A DNA stretch of 64,000 bases from Flabesymbios commensalis (lineage: Eukaryota > Annelida > Polychaeta > Terebellida > Flabelligeridae): NCBI GenBank assembly GCA_964017125.1, contig OZ024903.1, positions 110,195,135 to 110,259,134 of the forward strand, given 5' to 3'. Made by a program: the position numbers and the translations under genes. Shown one piece after another: positions 9,781 through 22,000 of the stretch. Within the stretch, counting starts at the first letter, position 1, and each line of letters starts with the position of its first letter. The notes beneath the pieces are model-generated. The model worked only from the letters and a program-made list of their open reading frames with translations. It ran no database searches and had not been told where the DNA came from.

Positions 9781-11147
9781 TGTTTGCTGCGACACTACTA
9801 TTTTTTCTAGGCTATACCTCATAGTACAATCTACCAAAAACTTGTTCTGACAGGAAGAATAAAATAGAAGCTTAGCTCATAGATTATCTTTTAATGTTAT
9901 CTCAGAGCATTAAATCAGCATTTGCCCCAAGACATTTTGAACTCTATTTTCTATGTACATGTCTTGTATTACACTGTTGTATTTTGAGGTAAGAATGACC
10001 ATGTGAAAAATTATGCTGATATGTAACTTTGATTATAATTGTGAAAAGATCAATTCAATAACTAAAGTAAATACATTTTGGTCAATATGAATCAATTATT
10101 GCTTAAAAAATTGTATGTTGGTTTGGTATATCAAATAATTTCTGGCATGTTTGAAAAATTATTTAAACAAATTAAATGCTTCAGTGATTGTCTGTTGAGA
10201 GATGTGTCACGTGTATTTCACATTCAGATGGCAGACATTCGCGGACATTTCGCAGATACTACTTTTTAATGATAGTTATTTTTCCTGTTAGTTAATGTAT
10301 TTGAGAACTTTTTGATAAATTCTTGTTATCGTTGTTTATTTGTGATAGAGTGTGATAACTTAAAAGTTACAAGTGCAATTTAGAGTGTTATCTTTTGTGA
10401 GTAGTTTAGGGTGTGATTGCATTACTCTCATGTGTACATTGATGTGTTTAAATGGGTGTGTCTGATAGATCGATACAGGATTGATAATATGTTCCTCAAC
10501 ATGTTTCAATTGTCTGTTTGATTAATAAAAAGAGATGTGTACAATATCACGCACAATGTCACAAGTACGCCTATCACAATTCAGATAAAGATTGGACATT
10601 GTACTAACCTAAGGACAGTTACATTTACTGACTACAAGTTATTCATTTTCTTGTTTTCAATCAGTAAAAAATGCTTATGGTTTACACACTTTAATTTTAT
10701 TTATAATACGACTTTTCTCATTCAATTGAAGCTGGCATTTTTTTTAAATTCATTTCAGATCTGTATTTTTGAGACACTTCACTCAACATTTCTGTTTTGA
10801 AATAGCAGTTTAAAAAGTAAGGCCTCATCAACACTTAAAGTGCTATGATAAAATATCTTATTTGTCTAAGCTATAATTCCTGGCCCTATTTCACCAGATA
10901 TTGTTCAGCATAATACGATATAATCCTCTGTCTGTAGATATTGTTGTGACAGCGTTTTATTATATCGTGACGAAAGTACAAACCTTGCATCTCCATGTGC
11001 TTGATATGAGGTTATGAGAGTGTGGGTCATATATGTCTGGGTTATGGGACTTGTTGTAGTCATTTTGTGAAACACCGCTGACTATTTTATTGGCCGACCT
11101 CACGTTGTTTTCTGTGTTCATGATAAAGCCATGCTACCCGGGGATTT

Positions 11148-11191
11148 AAAGGTCGTATATGCACCTTCTTCAAGTGGTAGATACGACCTTT
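11148..11191. repeat. Short palindrome with AAAGGTCGTAT arms
   Basis: AAAGGTCGTAT (11148-11158) and ATACGACCTTT (11181-11191) are perfect inverted copies about 22 nt apart. Related motifs (AAAGATCATATCTGCC near 8718, AAAGATTGTATCTTAC near 8949, AAAGGCTGTATCTGCC near 974) suggest one dispersed family of TIR fragments. It is conserved in every unit. Confidence 0.65.
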
Positions 11192-12076
11192 ATTGTCCCA
11201 CAGTTACTATATTTCACACTGTATACTTTGTATATACATGTACTATTTATTCAATGAATATGTTAAGAATTAAAAAATGGAATGTATTACCTTTTCACAA
11301 GTGTTTTTTTATTTTATGGGAGAGAATGTACTGTGGTCATCTACGAGGCTGTTCTCTTGAGAAGTTAAGGTGCAAACCATTATAGTTATGCCATGCCACT
11401 TGGTCATGTGAGAAAATTTAAACGTTGTTCATTTTATGTGCGATATGTGAAAATACTGCACCTGTCCAATGAGTAAGGTGTTCGCCTAAAGGCTATATTT
11501 ATTTATATCATACTCAAATGACCTGCGCTTGCATAGCATATAGAGTATTGTGGCATGTTCGCTTCCAGACTGCCAGGCGTCAAATTTCGAAGACCGTCAG
11601 AACTGATATCTGAACTGATATCAAAGCAATTATTGTGCAATAATTAAAGGCCCACCCGCATGCGCGCATATATTGTTCTAGGAGAGGCCTTGATTAGAGT
11701 CACCTGGTGAATGCAGTCGTCTCTAGCCACCTATAGTGAATGGGGTGAGCTGTGAGGGCAGTTTTTTATATGCATAGTTTATTTTAATGTTTACGCTGTT
11801 TTAAGCCCTGAAAATACATGTATTTACATGAAAATGCTATTTCAGCTAAAGTTGATGCTGGCACTACAGCCAATTATCAGTATCAAGGGCGTCCAGAAAC
11901 AAATATGTTTCCCAATAGGGACTGTCGAGGCAGTAGAAAATCTGCTAGCAGAGTTTTTTACTAAGAGAAAATATCCCGTCAAATGCCGCAAAATTGGCCC
12001 TTAAACTATACCTAGGCCTATGCAATAATATAGATTTTTAAATACTAACTAACTGAAGCCCTATTATTCCACTGAC

Positions 12077-12220
12077 CTGCTGATGTAATAAGGAATGTTG
12101 GAGTCGACACGGCGATGACTGTCCCAGCCCGCCATGTGAGAGCCTGGGTGTACATTGCATATACTGAGAGGCCCTTGTACTGAGAAGGCGGTTTAATGTC
12201 GGGCCATCGTCTCAGACAGT
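12077..12220 (-). other. Candidate antisense exon of 144 bp (unidentified)
   Basis: On the minus strand a CTAAC branch-like motif and TTGGCAG acceptor precede a 144-bp open segment that ends GCAG/GTCAGT, a strong donor. Both borders are phase 1 and the length is a multiple of three. The peptide contains CLRRWPDIKPPSQYKG and ALTWRAGTVIAVSTPT and looks more protein-like than its surroundings. I recognise no family. Copies are at 22428-22571, 32856-32999, 43186-43329, 53528-53671 and from 63862 to the window end. Type B copies carry V to M and A to S changes. No partner exon is found within the unit, so it may be chance or a relic. Confidence 0.25.
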
Positions 12221-12485
12221 CTGCCAACGTTAGGAATGTGATTTGGGCATGCGCACATGTAATTATTATGTTTAATATTAAGAAGGTCCTTGTTTTCTTT
12301 GAAATTACGAGGTTTAAGTTTGATCTAGGCAGCTTATGAACCTTGTATAAATCATCTTGATGAGAATCAGTCATCGGCTGATGAGATTATAGACTTGGAC
12401 AGCGACATGAGCAAATATTAAATATGTAGGAATATGAAAAAAATATGGGAATATGAATCCGCCCAGTGACAGCGATGCGGTCTGT

Positions 12486-12610
12486 GTCTGTACTGTGGTC
12501 ATACTAGCAGACACGTGGGGAGGATGTACAATGATAACTTAGGGGAGTACCCTGCATGTGCACACAGGTCGCTGTCTGTACTGTGGCCTTACCGTCAGTC
12601 ACGTGAGGCA
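12486..12610. repeat. Imperfect ~36-bp direct repeat pair
   Basis: GTCTGTACTGTGGTCATACT at 12486 and GTCTGTACTGTGGCCTTACC at 12574 begin two copies (12486-12521 and 12574-12610) that continue to CACGTGGGGA and CACGTGAGGC. Both contain an E-box-like CACGTG. The pair is kept in each unit, with a different sequence between the copies in type B. Confidence 0.7.
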
Positions 12611-12877
12611 AGTTAGGGGATTCCCCCGTTCATTAGGCATATACAGCCGGCGTGTGCACACTGACGCTTCATGTGTGGTATCATCTAACATATGACAATT
12701 TGCACCCCAGTAGTCTATCTGCTCCTCCTGTCAAACATCAGGTTTATGATTGTATATTTAGCTGAAGAGGTCTGCCTACGCTCAGACAGGGGCCACATTC
12801 TTAATTAATTTTATTTCTTGTGGAAATTGTAGAGAACTTTGATCTGACATGGCCTTTATTATCACATAGCATGTTGA

Positions 12878-12976
12878 CCAGCAAACATCAGGAGACGTAA
12901 CCCCAATGTTGAGCCACCCTCTGTGACGCCGGCCCAGCATTAAACATATACTGGGTCAACATCTGGTGCTTGCTGG
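12878..12976. repeat. Small inverted-repeat element, ATGTTGG family, copy 3 of unit 1
   Basis: A compact ~99-bp element. Its left end CCAGCAAACATCAGGAG mirrors CATCTGGTGCTTGCTGG at the right. Inside are CCCCAATGTTGAGCCACC and GGCCCAGCATTAAACATA. Counterparts are at 23229-23327 and 33694-33792. No clear target duplication is visible. Confidence 0.65.
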
Positions 12977-13196
12977 GTGCCTACATGTCAATATGCGATT
13001 GAGTTAGTGATGATACAATAGGCCTAAGCCCCACTTTGTCCAACATTTCAAATAATAATAATGCAGAGTTATTTCTTACCTGAAGTACATAATACATAGT
13101 ATATATGCACATAGTATATATACATAGTATATATGTCTACACAAAAAAATGTAATTTGTAATTAGTATCATTTATTCATAAGTCGATTTTATACTT

Positions 13197-13353
13197 CATT
13201 CATTCATTCATTCATTCCTTCATTCATTCATTCATTCATTCATTCATTCATTCATTCATTCATTCATTCATTCATTCATTCATTCATTCATTTATTTATT
13301 TATTTATTCATTCATTCATTCATTCATTCATTCGTTCATTCATTTATCCATTC
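13197..13353. repeat. (CATT)n microsatellite, unit 1
   Basis: A nearly pure CATT tract of about 157 bp with a TTTA-rich interruption near 13290-13308. It is followed by (CTTG)5 at 13358-13380. Confidence 0.95.
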
Positions 13354-13404
13354 ACCAGCTTGCTTGCTTGCTTGCTTGCGTAACTGATTTATTTATTACT
13401 TGCA

Positions 13405-14060
13405 TTGTTTGTTGAAACTTTTCATTCATTTGAAGCTGGAAATGCTAGCGCAATTTGCAGCTTTAAATGACAAAAATATTACATGGTACTATTTATGAAA
13501 AAATAAATATCTGTGAAAATAAATTATTTGATTCACTGAGGATCTCTCACAAACTATTTTATGGATTTTTGTGGCATTTTATTCGGTGTGAAACTTGCTG
13601 AAAACCGTGTATATTCAGTGCCAGCAGCACTAGGTTTAACCCTTGTAGTGCTAGCACCCTTAATTATAGCCTGTTTTAGACAGGATTCAACGTAAATAAG
13701 GTATAAAGCGCCATTAAAATGTCTTGTGATATCAAATAATTGATTTTTATGAATATCATTATTTTTCGTCTTTTGAAACTGGTAATTGCGTCAAAAGAGG
13801 AAAAATAATGATAGTTTCAAAGTAAATAAAGTGCCATTGAAATGTCTTGTGATAGATACTCTTATCAAGTAATGAATTTTGGAGTATATTTTTCTGAATA
13901 TAAATATTTTTCGTCACTTGAAGCTGGAAAATGCGTCAGCAATTTCCAGCTTCAAGTGCCGAAAAAAAATGTCACAAGCAATTCAGCATCAGAAGGGTTT
14001 ATTAGTATTTACTTTGTTTTGTCTGATATATATCTTGTGTATTATGTTGTCGCAATTATT
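13405..14060. mobile_element. MITE-like block(s) abutting the unit boundary
   Basis: Two related pieces meet head to head at 13630-13662, where CAGCAGCACTAGGTTTAACC and CTTGTAGTGCTAGCACC form an imperfect palindrome around TTTAAC. The right piece repeats its own AAAGTAAATAAAGTGCCATT module and contains a perfect hairpin at 13915-13958. The block ends right where the next tandem unit begins. Equivalent blocks precede every later unit. Confidence 0.5.
13915..13958. repeat. Perfect 16-bp hairpin near unit end
   Basis: CACTTGAAGCTGGAAA (13915-13930) is exactly complementary to TTTCCAGCTTCAAGTG (13943-13958), with a 12-nt loop. Unit 2 has the same at 24346-24389. In unit 3 (34674-34717) one arm has a mismatch (TTCAAATG), as in later units. 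Confidence 0.85.
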
Positions 14061-14217
14061 TAAAAAAATGATGTTGACAGGAGTATCAATCAACGATTAA
14101 ATTAGGGTTTAGTTCTACTTTTTACTTTATAACATTTTTCAACTTTGAAATCTTGTTAGATTTGCTAACCGCTGTCAAATGTGGGATGATTCAAATTATT
14201 TATTTAATTTTTTACAG

Positions 14218-16006
14218 AAAGAGCACAATGAGACGGTTTCCAAACTGAACTTTGTGTTAGCGCTGGTTGAGTGTGTGATTGAGCTGGCTCAGGCTAGGAG
14301 CAGTCCACTGTCTGAATCTCTGACCGGGCACCCGGGAGGAGGTCAGCGACGCCCTAGCTCTGACGACACCCGCTGTAACAACACGTTCACACTGCAGCCT
14401 GGTGGGTGGCTGAGTGACGGTCAGCGCAGGCTGGAGCAGATGGTTCTCTATGTACGAGCACTACAGCTTCTCTCATCCTCGTTACAGCTCGGACGTACTG
14501 AACTAAAAGCCGGAAGACTGTCACCCTCTGTATCTGTACAAGCAAGTAAGTAAAACCCTCTATCTCTGTATAAAAAAGTAAGTAAAAAATACATGGAATA
14601 CAACCATCCCACTAGCATTATGGCAGTTGATTAGTGGGCTAGTTTAGTGGGTTAAAATTTGTCTGTGGTGTGGTATTTATTCATAATAAGCATGCTTCAT
14701 TATGCATGATATGCATCTTTATTTTGATGTCAATTTCAAATACGTATTGTATTTTATGCCTATATTATACATATGCTATGCTATCTGTTTCAGTTGTGAA
14801 AGACATGAACAGTTATTACCACCAGTGTTTGGCAGTTTGTAAAGTTCTACACATGAAATCATTACCCAACAGTCCTCAACTCGACCCCAAGATGGCAGCC
14901 ATCACCGCTGACAAACTCATCTACACTCACGCCATAGAAATGGTAAGATTTCAGCGGAATTGCGGAGATCACATTTGATGCAGGTTTTACAAATTTAATT
15001 TCTTAATATAGAGCTCCAAGGGTAGCGTTCTATCACCGAGTCTTGATGCTCTCAAACATTTCTTGGTGGTCTTATTTTGGATGTCAAACAGCTGCGCTGG
15101 ACTATGATATTATGAGAAAACGTCTCTATCTATGGCTGATTGCAAACATTTTTCACCTTTAAAACCCTGTTAGATTTGATAAAACTTTTGTGCTGCTGGA
15201 ACGTATACATACAGTCTCAAGCAAGAACTTAATCAAAAGAAATATCACTGATTTTGATCAAACACTTTTGGTGGACGCTTAGTTAATCCAATATTGGGCA
15301 TGTCTATTTTTCATAAATATGAATATTTTTTAAATGACAAAAATAGACGCAAATAAAAGGTATTGTTCCATTAGCGAGTCTTGATGAGCTCTCTCAGACA
15401 TTTTTTGGTGGTCTTGTTTTCAGTGTCAAACAGCTGCTCTGGATGAGCTGTTTGGAAACCCGTCTGAATGTTTCCGGCGTTATCGCAGTGCACAGATCTT
15501 ACTGCACAGCCTCGCCCAGCAGGCCGAAGACGACACCGATCGGACCATGCTCAACAAATGTTAGTATGCATTTCAACTCTGGCCTTACTTGTAATTCACA
15601 TGGATTTATTTACGAAGTGACAAATGATGAACATTCCTTGGAATTGTTATTGATTTTACATTGGATGTATTTTTATATATTTTTTTTAACTGAAAATTCA
15701 ATTTAAAAATAAAAACCTGTATGGTTTGTCTTTCTTCCTTTTTCTTCTGAATTGAGTTTTTATTACAGGATACTCTCAATTATTTGTTAAAATAATAACA
15801 GCTTTCAATTGAATAGGCTTTCCTAACATTTTTCCCTATTGTCTTCTAATTGGATATTCATGATTTATTGCAAAAAAAAATCTTCTATTATTCTATTTTT
15901 TTTATTTCCAGATAAGGAATCGGTTGAAAGACGGCTGTATAACTTACACGAGCAAGGGTACATACAAGTGAATGTATCTGATAGTGTATGTAGTACCAGT
16001 ACATGA
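14218..16006 (+). CDS. Duplicated ULK EAT cassette 2 (four exons, stop)
   Basis: Exons are 14218-14545, 14794-14942, 15424-15559 and 15912-16006. Exon lengths, phases and splice dinucleotides equal those of cassette 1, and the 235-codon frame is open to the same TGA. The one amino-acid difference from cassette 1 that I see is N to M in VLHMKS, which needs two base changes (AAC to ATG). Silent changes occur in CTA/CTG (Leu) and GCT/GCC (Ala). No copy of the linker or kinase exons and no start codon context lies in front of it. It can therefore only be expressed by splicing from upstream ULK exons, or as an orphan fragment. It is either an alternative terminal cassette or a non-functional duplicate; sequence alone does not decide. 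Confidence 0.75.
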
Positions 16007-19000
16007 ACAAGGTCATACCATCATTAGATACAGCAAAGGTACAACATCATAAATACAGCACTTTCACATCTGGTGTGTATGATTTAGAAAGCAAGAGGCT
16101 ACAGAGCGGAGGTCAATCTGTGTGTCAATTTATGACCTCCGATCTTTTGTGATTTATAAATATCCAGATGGTGCTGAGCGACAGTCATTCTGAAGTATTA
16201 TACCAGTGTGATACATCATAGGTGTTGGAATTGGTCAGTAATGAACATACTCTGGTCGTAAGATACAAACTGCTTCGGGAATCTATATTGATACTCTACT
16301 ATTAAAAAAGAGTGTAAGGTTTTCATCATTGAAGGTTGGTAATTGTATTGGCAGCTCCAGCTTTCAATGATGGAAAAATTATACACTAAAAACGTTAAGT
16401 TATATAGTACTGGTACGTGAACATGACACAAATGTATTGTAACATTAATGTGTTCTGATACATGCACCAAGACCGTGGCGTACATCACAGTCACACAGTT
16501 TATTAGAGGAAAAATAATGCGTATTCTGGTAGTGCGACATTGGCTACATGATATTCATCATTACGCATGCAGTTTATTGGTTGCTCTGATGTAATTTCAC
16601 ACGCTGATAGTATTCACTTGCTACATAATTTATAGAGGCACAGAAAAATGTGAGCTCACCTCAAATAATAAATGGCTTTATAACAGCTTTTCCTCAATCT
16701 AAAGCACTTTCCAACTGTAAAGTTGTTGAACCCGGAGTTGCGCTAATGAAGTGAATACATAGAACAGAGAGAGAATAATCATACCTAGCCCTAAAAAGTT
16801 TCTGGTGTTTACATTTTCTTTCTGCCAACAGTGGAATAAGAATGATAGCTCATTGAGAGTGACCTCACGTGAAGTTATCTTGCAAACATTTCAAGTGGAT
16901 CTTTCCAGGGCAGTTGGTGATGCCTCGCAGAAGCCACTTACAGTAGCAGGATGGTCTTCATTTTAATCTCTCAAATCATGGGCTGATATCTGTCAGCGCA
17001 ACACAGTGCTTTGTGCATTAAGAATCATCCCTGTATTTATTTTGTTATGGCTATTGTTTTTTGTCTGCCTTGGAGTTGAAATGTCATGAGTTTTAGGTGA
17101 TTCTCATGACCTTTCCACCTTTAAGGACATTTTAAGAAAGCTGACTTATGACTTAGTGTTTGAAAGTCAAACAGTTTTAGATTTTTTGTATTGTTTATTA
17201 CCGTCGTCTATACACTTTTGTATAGTTCCGAGGCGGAGACTGATTTAAACTTTACTGATAAATTATGTTCAAGGTAGAAAAAACTGTGCCTGCACAGCGA
17301 CTGTTATCTGTGACTGCGTTGTCACAGCGTTGTCTGGGATATTACTCATAGAGTTTATACCAAGCTCTTGTAGCTGGTTATGGAACTTGCCAAAGCATTC
17401 CAGAATGGAGAATTGAAATGTGGTGAAAAACAGCAAAAACTGCTGAGTTTACAGCTCCTTCTGCTTCGGTGTGTAATTAGGTGTTTTAGTATAAGTGATA
17501 AAAATGTCATTGTTCAAAAGAGAAAGTTATATTTGACATATCCCACGTCAACCTGCTTTCATTACTGATGATCTCTGCTCGATGGTAAATATAATGTTGT
17601 ATAATGTTATTTAAATCAATCATTGTATCATCAGCGTGTCACATAATCTGATATCTATCTTGTGTATTATTTTGTCGCCATTATTGTGTTACTGTTTTCC
17701 AGCACATACGAGATATTGACCCGATGTTGGCCCACTGTCAACAACCCTGTCCCAACATCAGGCCGACATTTTGTTAATGTCTCATGCCTGAGACATTGAC
17801 CCAATGTTGACCACTTACGATGCTGGTCTAACATTAGGTCAACATTGGGTCAAGTTTCGTTATCGCCCATCACATCTAGTGTAGCATCTAGTCTTCATAT
17901 TGCCATGAATTACACAAACCAGTGACGGAGCTTGCCCTCTGAAAAGCAATGTTTCTTTTATTAGTATTTGCCTTGTTTTGTCTTGTCACTTTGTTCTGTT
18001 TGTGATCTGTTATATTGTCATATCAGCGTTGCCTACAATCCTCTGAAACGCAACGTGTACTTTTACCTTTTATGCTGCCCAATTGTTTGTTGATACTTTT
18101 CATTTATTCAAAGTTGGAAATGCTAGCATAATTTACAGCTTCAAATTACAAAAAATTACTCATCAGTGAAAATTAATTATTTGATTAACTGAGCATCTAT
18201 CAGAAATTATTTTATTGCTTTTTTTCGGACAAGACTAAAGTGAATGAAGTGCCATTGAAATAGAAATAGATAATCTTATCAAATCATGGATTTTGGGAAG
18301 TGTCATTTTTTCTGAATATAATTTTTTTCACCATTTGAAACTGGAAATGGCGTCTGGATTTCCCACTGCAAAAGAGGAAAAACATGTTACAATCAATTTT
18401 GCAGCAGAATGGTTTATAAGTATTTACTTTGTTTTGTCTTGTCAATTTGTTTCATTAGTGCTCTGTTATATTGTCAGGTCAGCCTCCGACCACAATCCCA
18501 AGATGCAATACCTCATGTTTGTGCCATAACATGGGACCCTGAGGAATCAAAGGGTTAAATTTACCATTTTATAAAGTGGCAGATTTTACCTTCTAAAGAT
18601 AAGATTTAATCGCCAACACCCTACAAAATGCAACCCGCCCCTCTCACAAAAAAATATTTATAACACTATAAAGGGTGGTCCCAGTTAACAAACTAGTGTT
18701 GGTCACAACATGTTTTCGTGTTCTGTACCCCTAACTGGTGAATAATATTATCATAGAGATATTTGTTTAACATTGTGATATAATACATATAAGGGTAACT
18801 TAAACATAAACATAGTCAATATACCGTCAACTTATTTATTATATCCAAACCAAATGGTGCATTTATATTTAATTTTCATTCTTTTCGTGATCATCCTATC
18901 ATCCATTTATTTCATCCAGAGTAACTCTTGTCATGCTGAGTGCTCTGTTTTCTCAAATTCAAAGACAATTTTAATTATTTTGAAGCTTGTTTGAAAACAT

Positions 19001-22000
19001 ATTAATTACGGTCCTAGCAGCACAAGGGTTAATTATAAAGTCCTGCTGGAATCAAAAGATCATATCTGCCTGGGGCGATATATGGGGTTATTTCACTCAC
19101 TGAACTGTAAGCATAGAATCTGATTAAAAATCTCCTCTCTCGCTGCATGGAGATAATGTCATTATTACCTGATTTCAAACATTAATTCACAGTCATTCTT
19201 CAAGCTGTAAATTGTGAACTTTATGTATAATGATTACCTCACTGGTGCTAGAGCAGTAGATGTTTGTTAAGACGTCAACTTGGGATTAAAAGATTGTATC
19301 TTACACTTTACACAGTGGGATTTACAACCTTTCAATCTCTAGTTTACAAAATATGTTGTATGATATTATCATGAGATATATAATAGCTAAAATGTTGTGC
19401 GTAATTCTCTATAGAGCCAGAGAATAAATTGGACTTAGCCGTCTGACTCTCGAGACATGGAGTCCACTTTTCCCGTTTTCAAAAATTTATGTCCTGTCAT
19501 CTTGTGCGATTTATTTTCATAAAATGTTTGAAAGAAATAATGAGGTTGTCGGTTATGTATTAACAGAAAGTGAACTGATATAGCCATTATTAGCCATTTT
19601 TTATAGTTTTTACGGCCACATCAAATGATTAGTTTTTTATGTTTTCTTCTAAACTAGACTGGATGATATTTACAATTTATAACATCTTTTGATTTAATGT
19701 TTTTATTCTATGGTGCCAGAAAATACATGTGTTGCAATTTTAATTTGAAAAGGGTGCCATTTGCAACTGGTTAGAACTGAATGTCTGAAGCCAAAGGTCA
19801 GTCAGCTACTGCTTTTAGGTTCTGATGGCAGTGTAGTGCCATAAAAGAATTCAAGCTGGAATTTATAGTGAGAAATGTATTTTACAAAATTTGTCAAATA
19901 GCACAGATTTGAAAATATAGGTGGTTATAAATTCAATTTGCTCATTTTTATATTTAGCATTAACTATTATTCACTTGTCATTGATTTAAATAATTGATGA
20001 TTACAAAGCACAAAGCATCCCATTGGATGCGAAGGGTTGGTTAGGGACATTAACCCGATGATGACTCAACGTTGGCCCATTGTCTACGACGCTAGACCAA
20101 CATTAAACCAGAATTAGGACAATGACTTGTGTTTGCTGCGACACTACTATTTTTTCTAGGCTCTACCTCATAGTACAATCTACCAAAAACTTGTTCTGAC
20201 AGGAAGAGTGAAATAGAAGCTTAGCTCATAGATTATCTCTTAATGTTATCTCAGAGCATTAAATCAGCATTTGCCCCAAGACATTTTGAACTCTATTTTC
20301 TATGTACATGTCTTGTATTACACTGTTGTATTTTGAGGTAAGAATGACCATGTGAAAAAACTTATGCTGATATGTTTCTTTGATTATAATTGTGAAAAGA
20401 TCAATTCAATAACTAAAATAAATACATTTTGGTCAATATGAATCAATTATTGCCTAAAAAACTGTATGTTGGTTTGGTATATCAAATAATTTCTGGCATG
20501 TTTGAAAAATTATTTAAACAAATTAAATGCTTCAGTGATTGTCTGTTGAGAGATGTGTCACGTGTATTTCACATTCAGATGGCAGACATTCGCGGACATT
20601 TCGCAGATACTACTTTTTAATGATAGTTATTTTTCCTGTCAGTTAATGTATTTGAGAACTTTTTGATAAATTCTTGTTATCGTTGTTTATTTGTGATAGA
20701 GTGTGATAACTTAAAAGTTACAAGTGCAATTTAGAGTATTATCTTTTGTGATTAGCTTAGGGTGTGACTGCATTACTCTCACGTGTACATTGATGTGTTT
20801 AAATGGGTGTGTCTGATAGATCGATACAGGATTGATATTATGTTTCTCAACATGTTTTAATTGTCTGTTTGATTAATAAAAAGAGATGTGTACAATATCA
20901 CGCACAATGTCACAAGTACGCCTATCACAATTCAGATGAAGATTGGACATTGTACTAAGCTAAGGACAGTTACATTTACTGACTACAAGTTATTCATTTT
21001 CTTGTTTTCAATCAGTAAAAAATGCTTATGGTTTACACACTTCAATTTTTTTTATAATACGACTTTTCTCATTCAATTGAAGCTGGCATTTTTTTCAAAT
21101 TCATTTCAGATCTGTATTTTTGAGACACTTCACTCAACATTTCTCTTTTGAAATAGCAGTTTAAAAAGTAAGGCCTCATCAACACTTAAAGTGCTATTAT
21201 AAAACATCTTATTTGTCTAAGCTATAATTCCTGGCCCTATTTCACAAGATATTGTTCAGCATAATACGATATAATCCTCTGTCTGTAGATATTGTTGTGA
21301 CAGCGTTTTATTATATCGTGACGAAAGTACAAACCTTGTATCTCCACGTGCTCGATATGAGGTTATGATAGTGTGGGTCATATATGTCTGGGTTATGGGA
21401 CTTGTTGTAGTCATTTTGTGAAACACCGCTGACTATTTTATTGGCCGACCTCACGTTGTTTTCTGTGTTCATGATAAAGCCATGCTACTCGGGGATTTAA
21501 AGGTCGTATATGCACCTTCTTCAAGTGGTAGATACGACCTTTATTGTCCCACAGTTACTATATTTCACACTGTATACTTTGTATATACATGTACTATTTA
21601 TTCAATGAATATGTTAAGAATTAAAAAATGGAATGTATTACCTTTTCACAAGTGTTTTTTTATTTTATGGGAGAGAATGTACTGTGGTCATCTACGAGGC
21701 TGTTCTCTTGAGAAGTTAAGGTGCAAACCATTATAGTTATGCCATGCCACTTGGTCATGTGAGAAAATTTAAACGTTGTTCATTTTATGTGCGATATGTG
21801 AAAATACTGCACCTGTCCAATGAGTAAGGTGTTCGCCTAAAGGCTATATTTATTTATATCATACTCAAATGACCTGCGCTTGCATAGCATATAGAGTATT
21901 GTGGCATGTTCGCTTCCAGACTGCCAGGCGTCAAATTTCGAAGACCGTCAGAACTGATATCTGAACTGATATCAAAGCAATTATTGTGCAATAATTAAAG

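Larger units (their letters stand above)
3733..14069. repeat. Tandem unit 1 (10,337 bp, type A)
   Basis: This is the first copy of a head-to-tail ~10.33-kb repeat. Homology to the other units becomes visible at about 3733 (GATGTTGCCAGG against GATGTTGACAGG). Cassette 1 occupies 3876-5666. From 5667 on I find no convincing gene. Landmarks are a hairpin at 5767-5801, a longer imperfect hairpin at 5972-6046, AATAAA at 6327, small inverted-repeat elements (7359-7514, 9690-9780, 12878-12976) and MITE-like blocks (7743-8216, 13405-14060). There is also a TTGATATGAG-rich AT spacer around 10-11 kb, a short palindrome at 11148-11191, and the CATT microsatellite at 13197-13353. The first ~140 bp differ from unit 2 at roughly one base in ten, far more than the rest. 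Confidence 0.93.

Noticed and set aside
10078-10269. 63-codon frame beginning MVNMNQLL, repeated in each unit
   Set aside because: AT-rich sequence with no family match. Its persistence simply reflects unit identity.
10537-10800. 87-codon frame beginning MYNITHNVTS
   Set aside because: The composition is that of translated AT-rich spacer. There is no motif or context.
11131-11385. 84-codon frame over the AAAGGTCGTAT palindrome
   Set aside because: It is explained by the palindromic repeat; a coding role is not supported.
13197-13380. CATT tract considered as telomeric or centromeric repeat
   Set aside because: It is an ordinary tetranucleotide microsatellite of 100-240 bp within each unit.
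14218-16006. Downstream cassettes considered as independent genes
   Set aside because: None has a kinase or linker exon, start-codon context or promoter features in front of it. The first exon opens in phase 0 directly at an acceptor.
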